Source: Sphingomonas aerophila
GTDB taxonomy: Bacteria > Pseudomonadota > Alphaproteobacteria > Sphingomonadales > Sphingomonadaceae
DNA: 64,000 bases
Assembly: GCF_014199305.1 (NCBI RefSeq)
Contig: NZ_JACIJK010000002.1
Coordinates: 186,001 to 250,000 of the forward strand
Direction: 5' to 3'
Position numbers and translations under genes: made by a program. Under the pieces are notes generated by a model. The model had not been told where the DNA came from. It did not search any database and saw only the letters and a list, made by a program, of their open reading frames with translations. Below are positions 51,496 to 63,312 of the stretch, in pieces (within the stretch, counting starts at the first letter, position 1; each line of letters starts with the position of its first letter).

Positions 51496-52938
51496 TCAGA
51501 ACAGCGACTGGGCCGCCGTCAGCGTCCAGGCCCCCAGCGGCGCCAGCAGCAGCCAGCCCAGCGGCGATACGAACGCTGCCGAAAGCGCGATCAGCCCGCC
51601 CTCGACCCGATCACCCGGTGCAAAGCTATGCGCCGGCTCGTCGAAGTACATTACCTTCACGACGCGCAGATAGTAATAAGCGCCGATCACCGATGCCGCG
51701 AAGCCGATCACGGCCAGCGGGAACAACCCGGCCTGAACCGCGGCGTCGAACACGGCCAGCTTGGCATTGAAGCCCAGCAACGGCGGGATACCGGCCAATG
51801 AGAACATGAACATCGCCATGGCCAGCGCCAGCCCAGGGCGGGTCCGCGACAGGCCGGACAGGCTAGCCATCGTTTCGAGCTGCTGACCATCCGCATCGCG
51901 CATCTGGAGCACGACCAGGAAGCTGCCCAGCGTCATCACGACATAGATGGTGAGATAGAACAGCACGGCCGACACACCTTGTGCCGTACCCGCCGCCAGC
52001 CCAACCAGCGTGAACCCGACATTGTTGATCGAGCTGTACGCAAGCAGGCGCTTGATGTTCTGCTGGCCGATGGCTCCGACCGCGCCAAGGATGATGGACG
52101 CCATACTCGCGAAAATCACGATCTGCCGCCAGTCCGCCAGCGCCGGGCCCATCGCCTCCACCGCGACACGAATGCCCATCGCCATGGCGGAAACCTTCTG
52201 CGCCGAAGCGAAGAAGGCGGTTACCGGCGTCGGGGCTCCCTCATATACGTCGGGCGTCCACATGTGGAACGGTACCGCCGCGAGCTTGAACGCGATCCCG
52301 GCAAAGATGAATACCAAGCCAAACAACAGGCCGGGTGAACGTCCGCCGGCATAGGCCTGGGCAATGTCCGCGAACAGGGTTGAGCCGGAGAAGCCGTAAA
52401 CAAGGCTGATGCCGTAAAGCAGGATGCCGCTGGCCAGCGCGCCGAGCACGAAATACTTCAGCCCCGCCTCTCCGGAGCGGGAGTCCCGCCGCATGAAGCT
52501 GGCAAGGACATAGGCTGACAGGCTCTGCAGCTCTAGGCCGACATATAGCGTCAGCAGATCGCCTGCAGACACCATCATGCCCGACCCAATGGCCGACAAC
52601 AGGATCAGGATCGGGTATTCGGGCCGAAGATCATCGCCCGAGGTGCGGCCGAAGAAGTCGGGCGCCATGATGATTGCGACCGCAGACGCGCCATATATCA
52701 GCACCTTGCAGAAGGCCGCGAACGCATCGGCGCGGAACAGGCCGGAGAAGGCTGAGCCGCCGTAAGAGGCGGGGCCAAGCAGCGCGATACCCGCACCGAA
52801 CAGCACGAATACAGACACGATCGACACAAGCCGCGTCACCTGCTGCCCGCCCCACGCGGCGACCAGCATCAGAAGGATCGCTGCGGCCGAGAGGATCTCC
52901 TCGGGCAGCACCATCGCGAAATCGGCGGCCATGTTCAT
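51496..52938 (-). CDS. nuoN: NADH-quinone oxidoreductase subunit N
   Basis: A 480-aa antiporter-like membrane subunit of complex I with about 14 spans. Proton-channel residues are seen in '[20 protein letters not shown]' (key Glu, about 132) and in '[20 protein letters not shown]' (key Lys, about 215). The ATG overlaps the nuoM stop as ATGA. It is the last nuo gene; birA follows. Confidence 0.97.
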   Translation of the reverse strand: MNMAADFAMVLPEEILSAAAILLMLVAAWGGQQVTRLVSIVSVFVLFGAGIALLGPASYGGSAFSGLFRADAFAAFCKVLIYGASAVAIIMAPDFFGRTSGDDLRPEYPILILLSAIGSGMMVSAGDLLTLYVGLELQSLSAYVLASFMRRDSRSGEAGLKYFVLGALASGILLYGISLVYGFSGSTLFADIAQAYAGGRSPGLLFGLVFIFAGIAFKLAAVPFHMWTPDVYEGAPTPVTAFFASAQKVSAMAMGIRVAVEAMGPALADWRQIVIFASMASIILGAVGAIGQQNIKRLLAYSSINNVGFTLVGLAAGTAQGVSAVLFYLTIYVVMTLGSFLVVLQMRDADGQQLETMASLSGLSRTRPGLALAMAMFMFSLAGIPPLLGFNAKLAVFDAAVQAGLFPLAVIGFAASVIGAYYYLRVVKVMYFDEPAHSFAPGDRVEGGLIALSAAFVSPLGWLLLAPLGAWTLTAAQSLF

Positions 52939-54467
52939 GGGTGGGTCTCAGCGTGAGCGGCGGCGGCCAGGGCCGTGGGCCTGCCGGCGGTCGGGTTGGA
53001 GTCGCTCGGCGGAGTCGCTCGCTCGATACGGGCGAGCAAACGTCCGACATCCTGACGCATGGGAGCGAGGAAGCTTTCAGGGTACACGCCCATCCACAGC
53101 ACCACGGCCGCAATCGGCGCGAGGAGCCACAGTTCCCGCGAGGTCAGATCGGGCATGGCACGCACCTCTTCCGACTTGATCTCGCCATAAGCGACGCGAC
53201 GGTAAAGGTAGAGGGCATAGGCCGCACCCAGGATGATGCCGGTCGTGCAGACCAGCGCGGCCCAGGTGGACACACGATAGGTTCCCATCAGGCTCAGGAA
53301 CTCGCCGACAAAGCCACTGGTCCCGGGCAGGCCGATAGACGCCATGGTGAACAGCAGGAAGAACACGGCATATCGCGGCATGTTGATGCTGAGCCCGCCG
53401 TAGCGCGCGATCTCGCGGGTATGCAGCCGATCGTAGATCACGCCGACGCACAGGAACAACGCACCAGATACCAGGCCGTGGCTCAGCATCACGATCATCG
53501 CGCCTTCAATGCCCTGCCGATTGAACGCGAACAGGCCGATGGTGACAATCGCCATGTGCGCGACCGACGAATAAGCGATCAGCTTCTTCATGTCGGACTG
53601 TACCAACGCGACCAGGCTCGTGTAGACGACCGCGATCGCCGACAGCAGCAGGATCAGCCATGTGAGCTGGCTCGATGCCTCCGGGAACATCGGCAGGCTG
53701 AAGCGCAGGAAGCCATAGCCACCAAGCTTCAACAGGACGCCTGCCAGGATCACAGAACCAGCCGTCGGCGCCTGCACGTGCGCGTCCGGAAGCCAGGTGT
53801 GGACCGGCCACATCGGCATCTTGACCGCAAACGACGCGAAGAAGGCGAGCCATAGCCAGGTCTGGACGTGCGCCGGGAAGTCATACGCCATCAGGGTGGG
53901 GATGTATGTCGTGCCCGCCGCCTGGCTCATATACAGCATAGCGACCAGCATCAGGACGGATCCGAGCAGCGTGTACAGGAAGAACTTGTACGACGCGTAG
54001 ATCCGGTTCGCCCCGCCCCAGATGCCGATGATCAGATACATCGGGATCAGGCCGGCTTCAAAGAACACGTAGAACAGCAGCAGGTCCTGGGCCGCAAACG
54101 TGCCGATCATCAGCACCTCGGTGAACAGGAATGCCGCCATATACTCGGGCACCCGCTCGGTGACGGACTTCCAGCTCGCCCCAATGCAAATCGGCATCAG
54201 GAAGACGCTGAGCATGATCAGCATCAGCGCGAAACCATCGATGCCAAGTGCCCAGGCGAAGCGCCCGAAGATCGGCGCACTCTCGACGAACTGCCACTGC
54301 GCCCCGCCGATGTCGAAGCTCGACCACAGGACGATGCCCAGCGCGAAGTCGATCAGCGTAGCGGCAAGCGCGACGACCCGCGCCGCCTCCGCTCGCAGGA
54401 ACAGGCAAGCGATAGCCGCCACGGCGGGCACCGCGAGCATGACGGACAGGATGGGAAACCCTTGCAT
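52935..54467 (-). CDS. nuoM: NADH-quinone oxidoreductase subunit M
   Basis: A 510-aa antiporter-like subunit with about 14 spans. The conserved Glu lies in '[20 protein letters not shown]' (about 140) and the Lys in '[20 protein letters not shown]' (about 230). The C-terminus is a polar, Ala-rich tail. I start at the ATG at 54467, seven bases after the nuoL stop; a TTG six codons upstream would overlap nuoL. It is co-translated with nuoN. Confidence 0.97.
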   Translation of the reverse strand: MQGFPILSVMLAVPAVAAIACLFLRAEAARVVALAATLIDFALGIVLWSSFDIGGAQWQFVESAPIFGRFAWALGIDGFALMLIMLSVFLMPICIGASWKSVTERVPEYMAAFLFTEVLMIGTFAAQDLLLFYVFFEAGLIPMYLIIGIWGGANRIYASYKFFLYTLLGSVLMLVAMLYMSQAAGTTYIPTLMAYDFPAHVQTWLWLAFFASFAVKMPMWPVHTWLPDAHVQAPTAGSVILAGVLLKLGGYGFLRFSLPMFPEASSQLTWLILLLSAIAVVYTSLVALVQSDMKKLIAYSSVAHMAIVTIGLFAFNRQGIEGAMIVMLSHGLVSGALFLCVGVIYDRLHTREIARYGGLSINMPRYAVFFLLFTMASIGLPGTSGFVGEFLSLMGTYRVSTWAALVCTTGIILGAAYALYLYRRVAYGEIKSEEVRAMPDLTSRELWLLAPIAAVVLWMGVYPESFLAPMRQDVGRLLARIERATPPSDSNPTAGRPTALAAAAHAETHP

Positions 54468-54474
54468 CAGCCGA

Positions 54475-56616
54475 TCACCCTGCAATGACCCAGGTGACCG
54501 CGGCGGTCAGACCGATCAACATGACGAATGCATAGGTATAAAGATATCCTGACTGGAGCCGTGCCGCTGCCCGGCTGCCGACGCCGACCATGAAGGCCGA
54601 GCCGTTCGGGCCAAAGCGATCAATCGTCTTCTCGTCGCCGCGGTGCCACAGCAACCGCCCAAGCGCGAAAGCGGGCCGGACAAAGAGGAAGTGGTAGAGT
54701 TCGTCGAAATACCACTTGTTGAGCAGCCACTTGTACAGCAGCGGCAACGAGTTCGCGACGGCGGCCGGCGTCTCCGGCTTACGGATGTACGCGTACCAGG
54801 CGGACACGAGCCCCAGCAGCATGGCGATCGTGGCCGACAACTTCACCAGAGTTGGCACCTCGTGCATCGAATGCATCAGGTGCTCACGGAAGGCGATTAC
54901 CCCCTTCCAGTATCGCTCACCCGCATCGGGCTCGATGAAATAGCCATGGAAGGCAAAGCCAGCCGCGACCGCACCGACCGACAAGGCGATCAGCGGAATC
55001 AGCATGGATATCGGGCTCTCATGCGGATGATAGCCGCCGGTGCCCGCCGGCAGGTCCTGCTGCGAAGGTCCATGCTGCGAGGGGGACGCACCTGAGTCCT
55101 CCGCTGCGGCAACGTTCGCGTGGTGCTCGTCATGAGCTGCGCCATGAGCATGAGCAGGGGCGTGATCATGCCCGGCATCGTCATGCCCATGGCCACCATG
55201 AGCATGAAGCGCATGCTGAATGTGCTCGGACGCGGCCCAGCGCGGCTTGCCCCAGAAGGTCAGGAACATGAGCCGCCACGAGTAGAAGCTCGTCAGCAGC
55301 GCAACCAGCACACCCACGAACCACGTGCCCTGCTCGCCCGCGGCCCACGCAGCCTCGATGATCGCGTCCTTGGAATGGAAACCGGCGAAACCGATCCCGA
55401 GCGGATTGCCGAACACTGCCGGCAGGCCGACGCCCGTGATCGCCAGCGTGCCGAGCAGCATCGCCCAGAACGTCACTGGAATGCTGCGGCGCAGCCCACC
55501 GTAATAGCGCATGTCCTGCTCATGGTGCATCGAGTGGATGACCGAACCCGCACCCAGGAACAGCAGTGCCTTGAAGAAGGCATGCGTGAACAGGTGGAAC
55601 ATCGCCGCGCCGTACGCGCCAACGCCGGCTGCGAAGAACATGTAGCCGAGCTGCGAACAGGTCGAATAGGCGATCACGCGCTTGATGTCCGTCTGCACCA
55701 GCCCGCACGTGGCCGCGAACAGACAGGTCGCGGCACCCACGAAGCGGACTACCTCGAGAGCGGTCGGGCTCACTTCGAACATTGGCGACAGGCGGCACAC
55801 CATGAACACGCCCGCGGTCACCATGGTGGCTGCATGGATCAGCGCCGATACCGGGGTTGGGCCCTCCATCGCGTCCGGCAACCAGGTATGAAGGCCAAGC
55901 TGAGCGGACTTGCCCATCGCGCCCACGAACAGCAGCAAGCACAAAACGGTCATCGTGTCAGCGCGCAGGCCCAGGAAGCCGATCGTCGAACCCGCCATCG
56001 ACGGCGCCATCCGCAGGATCTCCGGGATCGAGACGGTGCCGAACACCAGCACGGTGCCGAATATGCCGAGCATGAAGCCAAGGTCGCCGACGCGGTTGAC
56101 CACGAACGCCTTGATCGCCGCCGCGTTTGCGCTCGGCTTGCGGAACCAGAAGCCGATCAGCAGGTAGCTGGCTAAGCCAACGCCTTCCCAGCCGAAGAAC
56201 ATCTGGACCAACGAATCCGCCGTCACCAGCATCAGCATGGCGAAGGTGAACAGCGACAAGTACGCGAAGAACCGCGGCTGATCCGGGTCTTCGTCCATAT
56301 AGCCCCAGCTATACAGGTGGACGAGCGCCGACACGCTGGTGATCACCACCAGCATGACGGCGGTCAGGGCGTCCACGCGCAGCGCCCAGCCGACCTGAAC
56401 GTCGCCCGAGTTGATCCACTCCAGCACCGGCGTCACCGACGCGGTGTTGGCGCCGGTGAGGAAGCCGATGAAGATCGGCCAGGACAGCGCACACGAGGCG
56501 AACAGCGCGCCGGTGGTCACGACCTTGGCCGGCACGAAACCGATCGCCTTGTTGCCCAGCCCGGCGACAAGCGCGGCGATGAGCGGCAGGAATACAATTA
56601 GCAGGATCGACGTCAC
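54475..56616 (-). CDS. nuoL: NADH-quinone oxidoreductase subunit L, with His-rich loop
   Basis: A 713-aa distal antiporter-like subunit of complex I, with about 16 spans and the lateral C-terminal helix. Channel residues appear in '[20 protein letters not shown]' (Glu, about 144) and '[19 protein letters not shown]' (Lys, about 236). Between spans, residues 465-532 form a loop with 13 His in residues 465-499 and several Asp/Glu, longer and more His-rich than in E. coli NuoL. It starts with GTG at 56616, seven bases after nuoK. Confidence 0.98.
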   Translation of the reverse strand: MTSILLIVFLPLIAALVAGLGNKAIGFVPAKVVTTGALFASCALSWPIFIGFLTGANTASVTPVLEWINSGDVQVGWALRVDALTAVMLVVITSVSALVHLYSWGYMDEDPDQPRFFAYLSLFTFAMLMLVTADSLVQMFFGWEGVGLASYLLIGFWFRKPSANAAAIKAFVVNRVGDLGFMLGIFGTVLVFGTVSIPEILRMAPSMAGSTIGFLGLRADTMTVLCLLLFVGAMGKSAQLGLHTWLPDAMEGPTPVSALIHAATMVTAGVFMVCRLSPMFEVSPTALEVVRFVGAATCLFAATCGLVQTDIKRVIAYSTCSQLGYMFFAAGVGAYGAAMFHLFTHAFFKALLFLGAGSVIHSMHHEQDMRYYGGLRRSIPVTFWAMLLGTLAITGVGLPAVFGNPLGIGFAGFHSKDAIIEAAWAAGEQGTWFVGVLVALLTSFYSWRLMFLTFWGKPRWAASEHIQHALHAHGGHGHDDAGHDHAPAHAHGAAHDEHHANVAAAEDSGASPSQHGPSQQDLPAGTGGYHPHESPISMLIPLIALSVGAVAAGFAFHGYFIEPDAGERYWKGVIAFREHLMHSMHEVPTLVKLSATIAMLLGLVSAWYAYIRKPETPAAVANSLPLLYKWLLNKWYFDELYHFLFVRPAFALGRLLWHRGDEKTIDRFGPNGSAFMVGVGSRAAARLQSGYLYTYAFVMLIGLTAAVTWVIAG

Positions 56617-56623
56617 CGACTGA

Positions 56624-56929
56624 TCACCCCTTCATCCGGTTGACGTCATCCACCGCAATCGTGCCGCGGCCACGGAAATAGATCACCAGGATCGCAAGCC
56701 CGATCGCCGCTTCGCCGGCCGCGACCGTCAGCACGAACATCGCGAAGACCTGTCCGACAAGGTCGTGCAGGAATCCCGCAAAGGCGACCAGGTTCAGGTT
56801 CACAGCAAGCAGGATCAGCTCGATCGCCATCAGGATGACGATGAGGTTCTTCCTGTTCAGGAAGATGCCGAGCACCCCCATGGTGAACAGGATGGCCGCA
56901 ACGACCAGATAGTGGGTCAACCCGATCAC
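56624..56929 (-). CDS. nuoK: NADH-quinone oxidoreductase subunit K
   Basis: A 101-aa subunit with three spans. The key glutamates of the central proton path are in '[20 protein letters not shown]' (Glu36) and '[20 protein letters not shown]' (Glu72). It starts with GTG overlapping the nuoJ stop by four bases (GTGA). The length is standard. Confidence 0.98.
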   Translation of the reverse strand: MIGLTHYLVVAAILFTMGVLGIFLNRKNLIVILMAIELILLAVNLNLVAFAGFLHDLVGQVFAMFVLTVAAGEAAIGLAILVIYFRGRGTIAVDDVNRMKG

Positions 56930-57540
56930 AGCTGCACCCCCTGCCCGACCGTCGGCTGCGTGTTGCGCGTCGCATCTTCAGGCCGGCGAGCGTTCTGCCG
57001 GGAGATGTTCTGGTAACGCGTGCCGCCCCGCTCGCGATGGGTAAGCACGATCGCCCCGATCATCGCGACCAGCAGGACCAGGCCCGCCGCCTCGAAGATG
57101 AAGATGTATCGGGTGTAGAGCAGTTGGCCGATCGCGTTGATGTTCGGGACCGCGTTGTTGATCGGCGCCACTCGCTGGGCGAGTTGAAGGCTGCCGGTTC
57201 CAACCGCCCCATAGGCGTAGAACACGATCTCCGCGAACAGCGCCGCTGCGATCAACAGGCCGAAGCCGAAGTAGCGCGCGACGCCGGCCCGCACCTCCGC
57301 GACCTCGATGTCCAGCATCATGACCACGAACAGGAACAGCACAGCGACCGCGCCGACATAGACGATGACCAGCAGCATCGCGATGAACTCGGCACCGACG
57401 AGCACCATCAGCCCCGCCCCGTTGAAGAAGGCGAGAATGAGCCACATCACCGAATGAACGGGATTGCGCGACGAGATCGTCAGCGCCGCCGATATAACGA
57501 CGACAGCCGCGAACAGATAAAAGGCGATGGCCTGGATCAA
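56926..57540 (-). CDS. nuoJ: NADH-quinone oxidoreductase subunit J
   Basis: A 204-aa subunit with five spans. '[20 protein letters not shown]' starts the first span, and '[20 protein letters not shown]' (about 50-70) is the pi-bulge helix that gates the quinone site. The start is probably TTG at 57540 (M-I-Q-A), preceded by AGGGA; there is no ATG or GTG nearby in frame, and the longer open frame reads into non-conserved sequence. The C-terminal 30 residues are polar. About 90 bases containing a hairpin separate it from nuoI. Confidence 0.93.
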   Translation of the reverse strand: MIQAIAFYLFAAVVVISAALTISSRNPVHSVMWLILAFFNGAGLMVLVGAEFIAMLLVIVYVGAVAVLFLFVVMMLDIEVAEVRAGVARYFGFGLLIAAALFAEIVFYAYGAVGTGSLQLAQRVAPINNAVPNINAIGQLLYTRYIFIFEAAGLVLLVAMIGAIVLTHRERGGTRYQNISRQNARRPEDATRNTQPTVGQGVQL

Positions 57541-57591
57541 GACCGGTCCCTGTTTCTTCCCCCAGCCGAAGCCGGAGCCAGCCCTAGAACA

Positions 57592-57611
57592 CCCCGGCAA
57601 CAACGCCGGGG
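57592..57611 (-). repeat. hairpin in the nuoI-nuoJ gap
   Basis: CCCCGGC (57592-57598) and GCCGGGG (57605-57611) pair across the six-base loop AACAAC. It is the only structure in the 90-base gap between nuoI and nuoJ and lies inside the nuo transcript. A similar core is found at 8970-8993. It may stabilise mRNA or be a dispersed REP-like unit. Confidence 0.4.
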
Positions 57612-57630
57612 CAACTCAGATTGCGCGGCC

Positions 57631-58116
57631 CTACCGGTACGGCGCATCCACGGCAAGGTTCTGCGCGAGCACCGCTTCCCACCGGTCGCCGTTATCGAGC
57701 AGCTTCTGCTTGTTGTAGATCAGCTCTTCGCGCGTTTCGGTGGCGAACTCGTAATTCGGGCCCTCCACGATCGCGTCCACCGGGCAGGCTTCCTGACACA
57801 GGCCGCAATAGATGCACTTGGTCATGTCGATGTCATAGCGCGTCGTGCGACGGCTCCCATCGTCCCGGGGTTCGGCTTCGATGGTGATCGCCTGCGCCGG
57901 ACACACCGCCTCGCACAGCTTGCACGCGATGCAACGCTCTTCCCCGTTGGGGTAGCGACGCAAAGCATGCTCGCCCCGGAAACGCGGGCTCACCGCATTC
58001 TTTTCATAAGGGTAGTTGAGCGTCGCCTTGGGCTTGAAGAAATACTTCAACGTGAGGGCGTGCGCCTTCACGAACTCCCAAAGCGTGAACGACTTGACGA
58101 GCTGAGCTACCGTCAC
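57631..58116 (-). CDS. nuoI: NADH-quinone oxidoreductase subunit I (2x [4Fe-4S])
   Basis: A 161-aa ferredoxin-like subunit that carries electrons from NuoG to cluster N2. Two CxxCxxCxxxCP motifs are complete: '[16 protein letters not shown]' (about residue 60-75) and '[16 protein letters not shown]' (about 99-114). It starts with GTG at 58116 in a GTGA overlap with the 44-aa ORF upstream. Confidence 0.98.
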   Translation of the reverse strand: MTVAQLVKSFTLWEFVKAHALTLKYFFKPKATLNYPYEKNAVSPRFRGEHALRRYPNGEERCIACKLCEAVCPAQAITIEAEPRDDGSRRTTRYDIDMTKCIYCGLCQEACPVDAIVEGPNYEFATETREELIYNKQKLLDNGDRWEAVLAQNLAVDAPYR

Positions 58117-58247
58117 GATCCAAATCCCAATAACCGGTCGATAGCGACGACCGTCAAACCCAGAATGGCGCCGCTGAGCGCCCGACGCTTGACGGTGTCG
58201 GGGTCAAGCCCCGCGCGCGCCATCAAGGCATCGATACGTCCGATCAT
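58113..58247 (-). CDS. 44-aa uncharacterised ORF between nuoH and nuoI
   Basis: A 44-codon frame joined by four-base overlaps on both sides: its ATG lies in the nuoH stop (ATGA) and its stop lies in the nuoI GTG (GTGA). The peptide has a basic, amphipathic first half ('[20 protein letters not shown]') and a hydrophobic second half ('[20 protein letters not shown]') that could be one span. Coupled placement within an essential operon argues that it is translated. I do not recognise it as a known accessory subunit. Confidence 0.65.
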   Translation of the reverse strand: MIGRIDALMARAGLDPDTVKRRALSGAILGLTVVAIDRLLGFGS

Positions 58248-59347
58248 GACCGCACGGCCGGCGCGCTCGCCGCAGCAACCGTTGGTGCCGCCACAGGCCC
58301 ACCGGTACCGACCCGCATGAACATGAGCACGCCCGAGATCATGAAGACCCAGAACAGTGACAGCGGCAGGAACACCTTCCATCCCAGCCGCATCAGCTGG
58401 TCATAGCGATACCTCGGCACCGTCGCCTTGACCCAGCTGAACACGAAGAAGCCGAACAGCATCTTGAGGAACAGCCAGATAAAGCCTGGCACGATGTAGA
58501 AGATCGGCAGATCGACCGGCGGCAGCCATCCGCCCCAGAACAGGGTGGCGGTCAGCGTGCACATCAGGATCACGTTCGCGTACTCGCCAAGCCAGAACAG
58601 CGCGAATGACATCGAGCTGTATTCGGTTTGATAACCCGCGACGAGTTCCGATTCTGCTTCGGTCAGGTCGAACGGCGCTCGCCCCGTTTCCGCCATCGCG
58701 GAGATCAGGAACACGATCGACATCGGGAACAGCAGCGGGTTGAACCCATGCCCGTTGAGGATGCCGTAATAGCCGCGCTGGCTTTCGACGATCTGCGACA
58801 GGTTGAAGCTGCCCGACCAGAGTACCACCGTGATCAGCACGAAACCGACCGAGACTTCATAGCTGACCATCTGCGCGGCCGCACGCAGCGCCGAGTAGAA
58901 GGGATATTTAGAGTTCGAGGCCCAGCCCGACAGGATGATGCCATACACGCCGAGCGAGGAAGCCGCGAGGACGTACAGCAACCCGACGTTGATGTCGGCC
59001 AGCACTGCGCCCGGCGAGAACGGGATCACCGCCCACACGATCAGCGCAACGGTAAAGGTAATGATCGGCGCCAGCAGGAACAGTCCACGGTTCGCCGCGG
59101 ACGGGATGATCGTTTCCTGAAGAAAGACCTTCAACCCGTCGGCGAAGCTCTGCAACAGGCCAAACGGACCGACCACGTTGGGACCACGGCGCAGCGCCAT
59201 CGCCGCCCAGATCTTGCGGTCGGCATAGATGATCATGGCCACCGCCAGCATCAGTGGCAGCGCGATCAGCAGGATGCCCGCGATGGTCGCGATGAACCAC
59301 GCCCAGCCATAGGGCAGGCCGACCGTCGTGTTGAAGAAGTTCGTCAC
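58244..59347 (-). CDS. nuoH: NADH-quinone oxidoreductase subunit H
   Basis: A 367-aa subunit with eight spans that forms much of the quinone chamber. Signature loops: '[20 protein letters not shown]' (about 39-58), '[20 protein letters not shown]' and '[20 protein letters not shown]' (about 235-255). I start at the GTG at 59347, which overlaps the nuoG stop by four bases; the longer frame reads into nuoG. The C-terminal 20 residues are Ala/Val-rich and non-conserved. Confidence 0.98.
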   Translation of the reverse strand: MTNFFNTTVGLPYGWAWFIATIAGILLIALPLMLAVAMIIYADRKIWAAMALRRGPNVVGPFGLLQSFADGLKVFLQETIIPSAANRGLFLLAPIITFTVALIVWAVIPFSPGAVLADINVGLLYVLAASSLGVYGIILSGWASNSKYPFYSALRAAAQMVSYEVSVGFVLITVVLWSGSFNLSQIVESQRGYYGILNGHGFNPLLFPMSIVFLISAMAETGRAPFDLTEAESELVAGYQTEYSSMSFALFWLGEYANVILMCTLTATLFWGGWLPPVDLPIFYIVPGFIWLFLKMLFGFFVFSWVKATVPRYRYDQLMRLGWKVFLPLSLFWVFMISGVLMFMRVGTGGPVAAPTVAAASAPAVRS

Positions 59348-61338
59348 TCGGCCGCCTCCGCGAAGCTTTCGCCATGCACCAGTTCGGCCGAACAACGCTG
59401 CATCGTCGGACTCGCCCGGCAGATCGCGTTGGTCAGGTAGAAATCCTGGATGGGGTAGCCCTCAATCCGCCCGGTCGCAGTGGTGCCCAGCGACGGCGGG
59501 CTCCACTCGTAATTTGCCAGACCAGGGTGGCGGAGCGCCGGCACGGCCGCGTACATTTCTTCACGCAGGGCGGGCAGGCTGTCGAACGGCAGGGTTGCGC
59601 CCATCGCGTCGGACAGCGCGCGGAAGACCGCCCAATCCTCTCGCGCGTCGCCCGGCGGGAACACCGCGCGCTCGCCCCGCTGCACCCGACCTTCCAAGTT
59701 CACGTATGTGCCCGGCTTCTCGGCATAGGTGGCGCCCGGAAGTACCACATCCGCGTGGTGGGCGCCGCGGTCGCCATGGTGGCCGACATAAACCTTGAAC
59801 CCGTCGAAGCGGGTATAATCAACTTCGTCGGCACCAAGGAAGAAGGTCAGCCGCGCATCGTGCAGGTCGGCAATGCCGCCCTTGGAAGCATAGCCCAGCA
59901 TCAGCCCGCCCATGCGGCTGGCGGCGAGGTGGATGACGTTGAAGCCGTTCCAGTCAGGCTTCACCAACCCGAGCGTGTCGACCAGCCCCAGCGCCGCCCC
60001 GTGTGCGCCCGCCAGCGCCGCCGGCCCGACGATCACCATCGGCCGCTCGGCACCGTCGAACGCCTGCAGCACTGCCTGCGGCAGATCGGACAGGACGCCC
60101 AAATCGTCACCTAGCCATTCGACTTTGTAGGTCAGCTCGGTTTCCGGGCCGATGGCGAACACCTTGGCGCCACGCTTGATCGCCTTGCGGATGCGCGTGT
60201 TCACCAGCGGCGCTTCCCATCGCAGGTTGGTACCGACCAGCAGGATCGCATCTGCGCGTTCGGTGCCGGCAATCGTCGAATTGAACGCCACCGCGCCAAG
60301 GCTCGACGTGTCATAGTCCATGCCGGTCTGACGGCCTTCGAGCCGCGACCCGCCCAGCGCCGTCACCAGCGTCTTGGCAGCAAACATCGTCTCGCAATCG
60401 ACCAGGTCGCCGGCTACCGCCGCAACCGATCCGCCATGTTCCACCGCGGCAATAGCCGCGAACGCCTCGTTCCAACTGACGGGCACCAGCTTGCCGTCCT
60501 TGCGCACGAACGGGCGATCGAGGCGCCTGCGCACAAGGCCGTCGACCGCATAGCGCGTCTTGTCGTGCGCCCACTCCTCGTTCACGTCCTCGTTGACCCG
60601 CGGCAGGGCGCGCAGCACCTGGCGCCCGCGGCTGTCGAGCCGGATGTTAGTCCCGAGCGCATCGTGGACGTCGATCGTCAGCGTCTTCTTCAGCTCCCAC
60701 GGCCGGTACTCATAGGCGTAGGGCTTATGGGTAAGGGCGCCGACCGGGCACAGGTCAACCGTGTTGCCGGACAGCTCGCTCTGCACCGCCTCTTCGAGGT
60801 AGGAGGTGATCTGCATGTTCTCGCCGCGATAGATCGCGCCGATCTCTTCAACACCCGCAACCTCTTCGGCGAAGCGGACACAGCGGGTGCACTGGATGCA
60901 GCGGGTCATGATCGTCTTGACGATCGGGCCCATATACTTCTCGGTGACCGCGCGCTTGTTCTCGGCGAAGCGGCTCTGCCCGCGGCCATAAGCCACCGAC
61001 TGGTCCTGCAAGTCGCATTCGCCGCCCTGGTCGCAGATTGGGCAATCCAGCGGATGATTGATCAGCAGGAACTCCATGATGCCCTCACGGGCATGCTTCA
61101 CCATCGGCGTGGTGGTGAACACTTCCTGGTTGTCCGCGGCCGGCAGCGCGCACGAGGCCTGCGGCTTGGGCGGCCCAGGCTTCACCTCGACCAGACACAT
61201 GCGGCAGTTGCCTGCGATGGACAGCCGCTCGTGGTAGCAGAAACGAGGGATTTCCTTGCCCGCGGCCTCACAGGCCTGGAGCACGGTCGCGCCCTGCGGC
61301 ACCTCGACCTCGATCCCGTCAACCTTCAACTTAGGCAT
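59344..61338 (-). CDS. nuoG: NADH-quinone oxidoreductase subunit G
   Basis: A 664-aa iron-sulfur subunit. The N-terminus carries the [2Fe-2S] ligands in '[19 protein letters not shown]' (about 33-51) and further cysteines in '[15 protein letters not shown]' and '[17 protein letters not shown]'. The remaining part is the molybdopterin-oxidoreductase-like fold without cofactor ('[20 protein letters not shown]'). The ATG at 61338 overlaps the nuoF stop by one base (TAATG). The longer frame upstream is nuoF antiframe sequence. Confidence 0.98.
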   Translation of the reverse strand: MPKLKVDGIEVEVPQGATVLQACEAAGKEIPRFCYHERLSIAGNCRMCLVEVKPGPPKPQASCALPAADNQEVFTTTPMVKHAREGIMEFLLINHPLDCPICDQGGECDLQDQSVAYGRGQSRFAENKRAVTEKYMGPIVKTIMTRCIQCTRCVRFAEEVAGVEEIGAIYRGENMQITSYLEEAVQSELSGNTVDLCPVGALTHKPYAYEYRPWELKKTLTIDVHDALGTNIRLDSRGRQVLRALPRVNEDVNEEWAHDKTRYAVDGLVRRRLDRPFVRKDGKLVPVSWNEAFAAIAAVEHGGSVAAVAGDLVDCETMFAAKTLVTALGGSRLEGRQTGMDYDTSSLGAVAFNSTIAGTERADAILLVGTNLRWEAPLVNTRIRKAIKRGAKVFAIGPETELTYKVEWLGDDLGVLSDLPQAVLQAFDGAERPMVIVGPAALAGAHGAALGLVDTLGLVKPDWNGFNVIHLAASRMGGLMLGYASKGGIADLHDARLTFFLGADEVDYTRFDGFKVYVGHHGDRGAHHADVVLPGATYAEKPGTYVNLEGRVQRGERAVFPPGDAREDWAVFRALSDAMGATLPFDSLPALREEMYAAVPALRHPGLANYEWSPPSLGTTATGRIEGYPIQDFYLTNAICRASPTMQRCSAELVHGESFAEAAE

Positions 61339-62639
61339 TATTCTGCCGCTTCCTGCATGGGGGCCAGATCGCCCCCGCGTTCCCTGATCCGCCGCTCCAG
61401 CTCGGGCCGGAAATGCTTGATGAGGCCCTGGATCGGCCAAGCCGCCGCGTCGCCCAACGCGCAGATCGAATGGCCCTCGACCTGCTTGGTGACCTGCTGC
61501 AGCATGTCGATCTCGCCGATGTCGGCCTCGCCCGTGCGAAGACGCTCCATGACCCGCCACATCCAGCCGGTGCCTTCGCGGCACGGTGTGCACTGGCCGC
61601 AGCTCTCATGCTTGTAGAAGTAGGAGATGCGGCTGATCGCGCGAACGACGTCCGTGGACTTGTCCATCACGATGATGGCAGCCGTCCCCAGGCCCGAACC
61701 GACGGCCTTCAGTCCGTCAAAGTCCATGGCGCAGTCCATGATCTGCGCTGCCGGCACCAGCGGCACCGACGAACCGCCCGGGATCACGGCCAGCAGGTTG
61801 TCCCAGCCACCCCGAATGCCGCCGCAATGCGTCTCGATCAACTCGCGAAAGCTGATGCTCATCGCCTCTTCGACGACGCACGGCTTGTTCACATGGCCGC
61901 TGATCTGGAACAGCTTGGTGCCCTTGTTGTTCTCCGCGCCAAAGCTGGAGAACCATTCGGCGCCGCGCCGCAGGATCGTGGGGGCAACCGCGATCGACTC
62001 GACATTGTTGACCGTGGTGGGGCAGCCATACAGGCCCGCGCCCGCCGGGAAGGGGGGCTTCAGCCGTGGCTGGCCCTTCTTGCCCTCGAGACTCTCGAGC
62101 ATCGCGGTTTCTTCGCCGCAGATGTACGCGCCAGCGCCGCGGTGCACGAACACGTCGAAGTCGTAGCCCGACCCGCAAGCGTTCTTGCCGACCAATCCGG
62201 CTTCGTACGCCTCGGCCACCGCCGCAAACAGGGTTTCGGCCTCGCGGATATATTCGCCGCGAATGTAGATATAGGCCGCGCGCGCCCGCATCGCGAAGCC
62301 CGCCACCAGCGCGCCCTCGATCAGCTTGTGCGGATCATGCCGGATGATCTCGCGATCCTTGCACGAACCCGGCTCTGACTCGTCGGCGTTGATGACCAGG
62401 AAGTTGGGCCGGTCCGCCTTGGGTTCCTTGGGCATGAAGCCCCATTTGGTGCCGGTCGGGAACCCTGCCCCGCCGCGCCCGCGCAACCCCGACGCCTTGA
62501 CCACGTCGATGATCTTGTCCTGGCCGAGTTCCAGCAGCGCCTTGGTGTTGTCCCAGTCGCCGCGCGCACGCGCCGCCTGCAGGGTCCATGGCTGGAACCC
62601 GTAGACGTTGGTGAAGATGCGATCTTTATCAGCCAGCAT
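61338..62639 (-). CDS. nuoF: NADH-quinone oxidoreductase subunit F
   Basis: A 433-aa subunit that binds NADH and FMN. The glycine-rich FMN/NADH loop is '[18 protein letters not shown]' (about residues 61-78), the second loop '[20 protein letters not shown]' (about 174-193), and the N3 [4Fe-4S] ligands lie in '[18 protein letters not shown]' (about 345-362). I choose the ATG at 62639, which gives the common start '[14 protein letters not shown]' and overlaps nuoE by 11 bases; a GTG six codons upstream is the alternative. Confidence 0.97.
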   Translation of the reverse strand: MLADKDRIFTNVYGFQPWTLQAARARGDWDNTKALLELGQDKIIDVVKASGLRGRGGAGFPTGTKWGFMPKEPKADRPNFLVINADESEPGSCKDREIIRHDPHKLIEGALVAGFAMRARAAYIYIRGEYIREAETLFAAVAEAYEAGLVGKNACGSGYDFDVFVHRGAGAYICGEETAMLESLEGKKGQPRLKPPFPAGAGLYGCPTTVNNVESIAVAPTILRRGAEWFSSFGAENNKGTKLFQISGHVNKPCVVEEAMSISFRELIETHCGGIRGGWDNLLAVIPGGSSVPLVPAAQIMDCAMDFDGLKAVGSGLGTAAIIVMDKSTDVVRAISRISYFYKHESCGQCTPCREGTGWMWRVMERLRTGEADIGEIDMLQQVTKQVEGHSICALGDAAAWPIQGLIKHFRPELERRIRERGGDLAPMQEAAE

Positions 62640-63312
62640 GGGCCGTGTTCCATTCACCCCGATAGTCGTGGTTCTCGTTCACCATGGCCGTCAGCGACGT
62701 CGGCCCGCCGGCAGGCTCACTCGACCGGCGGCCGGTCTGTGACCCCGCCTTGGGCGTCTCGCCACGCGCGAGCGTTTCCAGGACGCGCGTGGTCGAATCG
62801 TAATCGAGATCCTCGAAGTTATCATCGTTGATCTGCATCATCGGCGCGTTCGAGCAGTTGCCCATGCACTCGACCTCGGTCAGCGTGAACAAGCCGTCGG
62901 GCGTGGTGCGCCCCTTGGACAAGCCGTGGTTCTTGCACGCCGCGAAGACGTCATCGGACCCGGCGAGCACACACGGCGTCGTGCCGCATACCTGGACGTG
63001 ATAGCGGCCGACCGGCGCCAGATTGAACATCGTGTAGAAAGTGGCGACCTCGTACACGCGCATATACGGCACGCCGATCTGGCGCGCGACGAACTCGATC
63101 ACCGGCACGGGCAGCCAGCCCTGCGTCTTGGTTTCGGCGCCCACCTGCCGCTGGGCAAGATCGAGCAACGGGATCGACGCGGACTGCTGCCGGCCCGCAG
63201 GGTAACGGCCCAGGATCTCGGCCGCCTTGCGCTGGCTATCTTCGCTCCAGGCGAAGGCGCCCCAGCGCGCACGGACTTCCGCTTCGTCCGGGATGGCCGG
63301 TGCGTCAGCCAT
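62629..63312 (-). CDS. nuoE: NADH-quinone oxidoreductase subunit E, with C-terminal tail
   Basis: A 227-aa subunit with a thioredoxin-like [2Fe-2S] domain. The ligands lie in '[20 protein letters not shown]' (about 108-127) and '[18 protein letters not shown]' (about 147-164). After residue 182 comes a tail of about 45 residues, polar and Gly/Ser/Arg-rich, not found in E. coli NuoE but common in alphaproteobacterial forms. It starts at ATG 63312, sharing one base with the nuoD stop (TGATG). Confidence 0.97.
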   Translation of the reverse strand: MADAPAIPDEAEVRARWGAFAWSEDSQRKAAEILGRYPAGRQQSASIPLLDLAQRQVGAETKTQGWLPVPVIEFVARQIGVPYMRVYEVATFYTMFNLAPVGRYHVQVCGTTPCVLAGSDDVFAACKNHGLSKGRTTPDGLFTLTEVECMGNCSNAPMMQINDDNFEDLDYDSTTRVLETLARGETPKAGSQTGRRSSEPAGGPTSLTAMVNENHDYRGEWNTAHAG

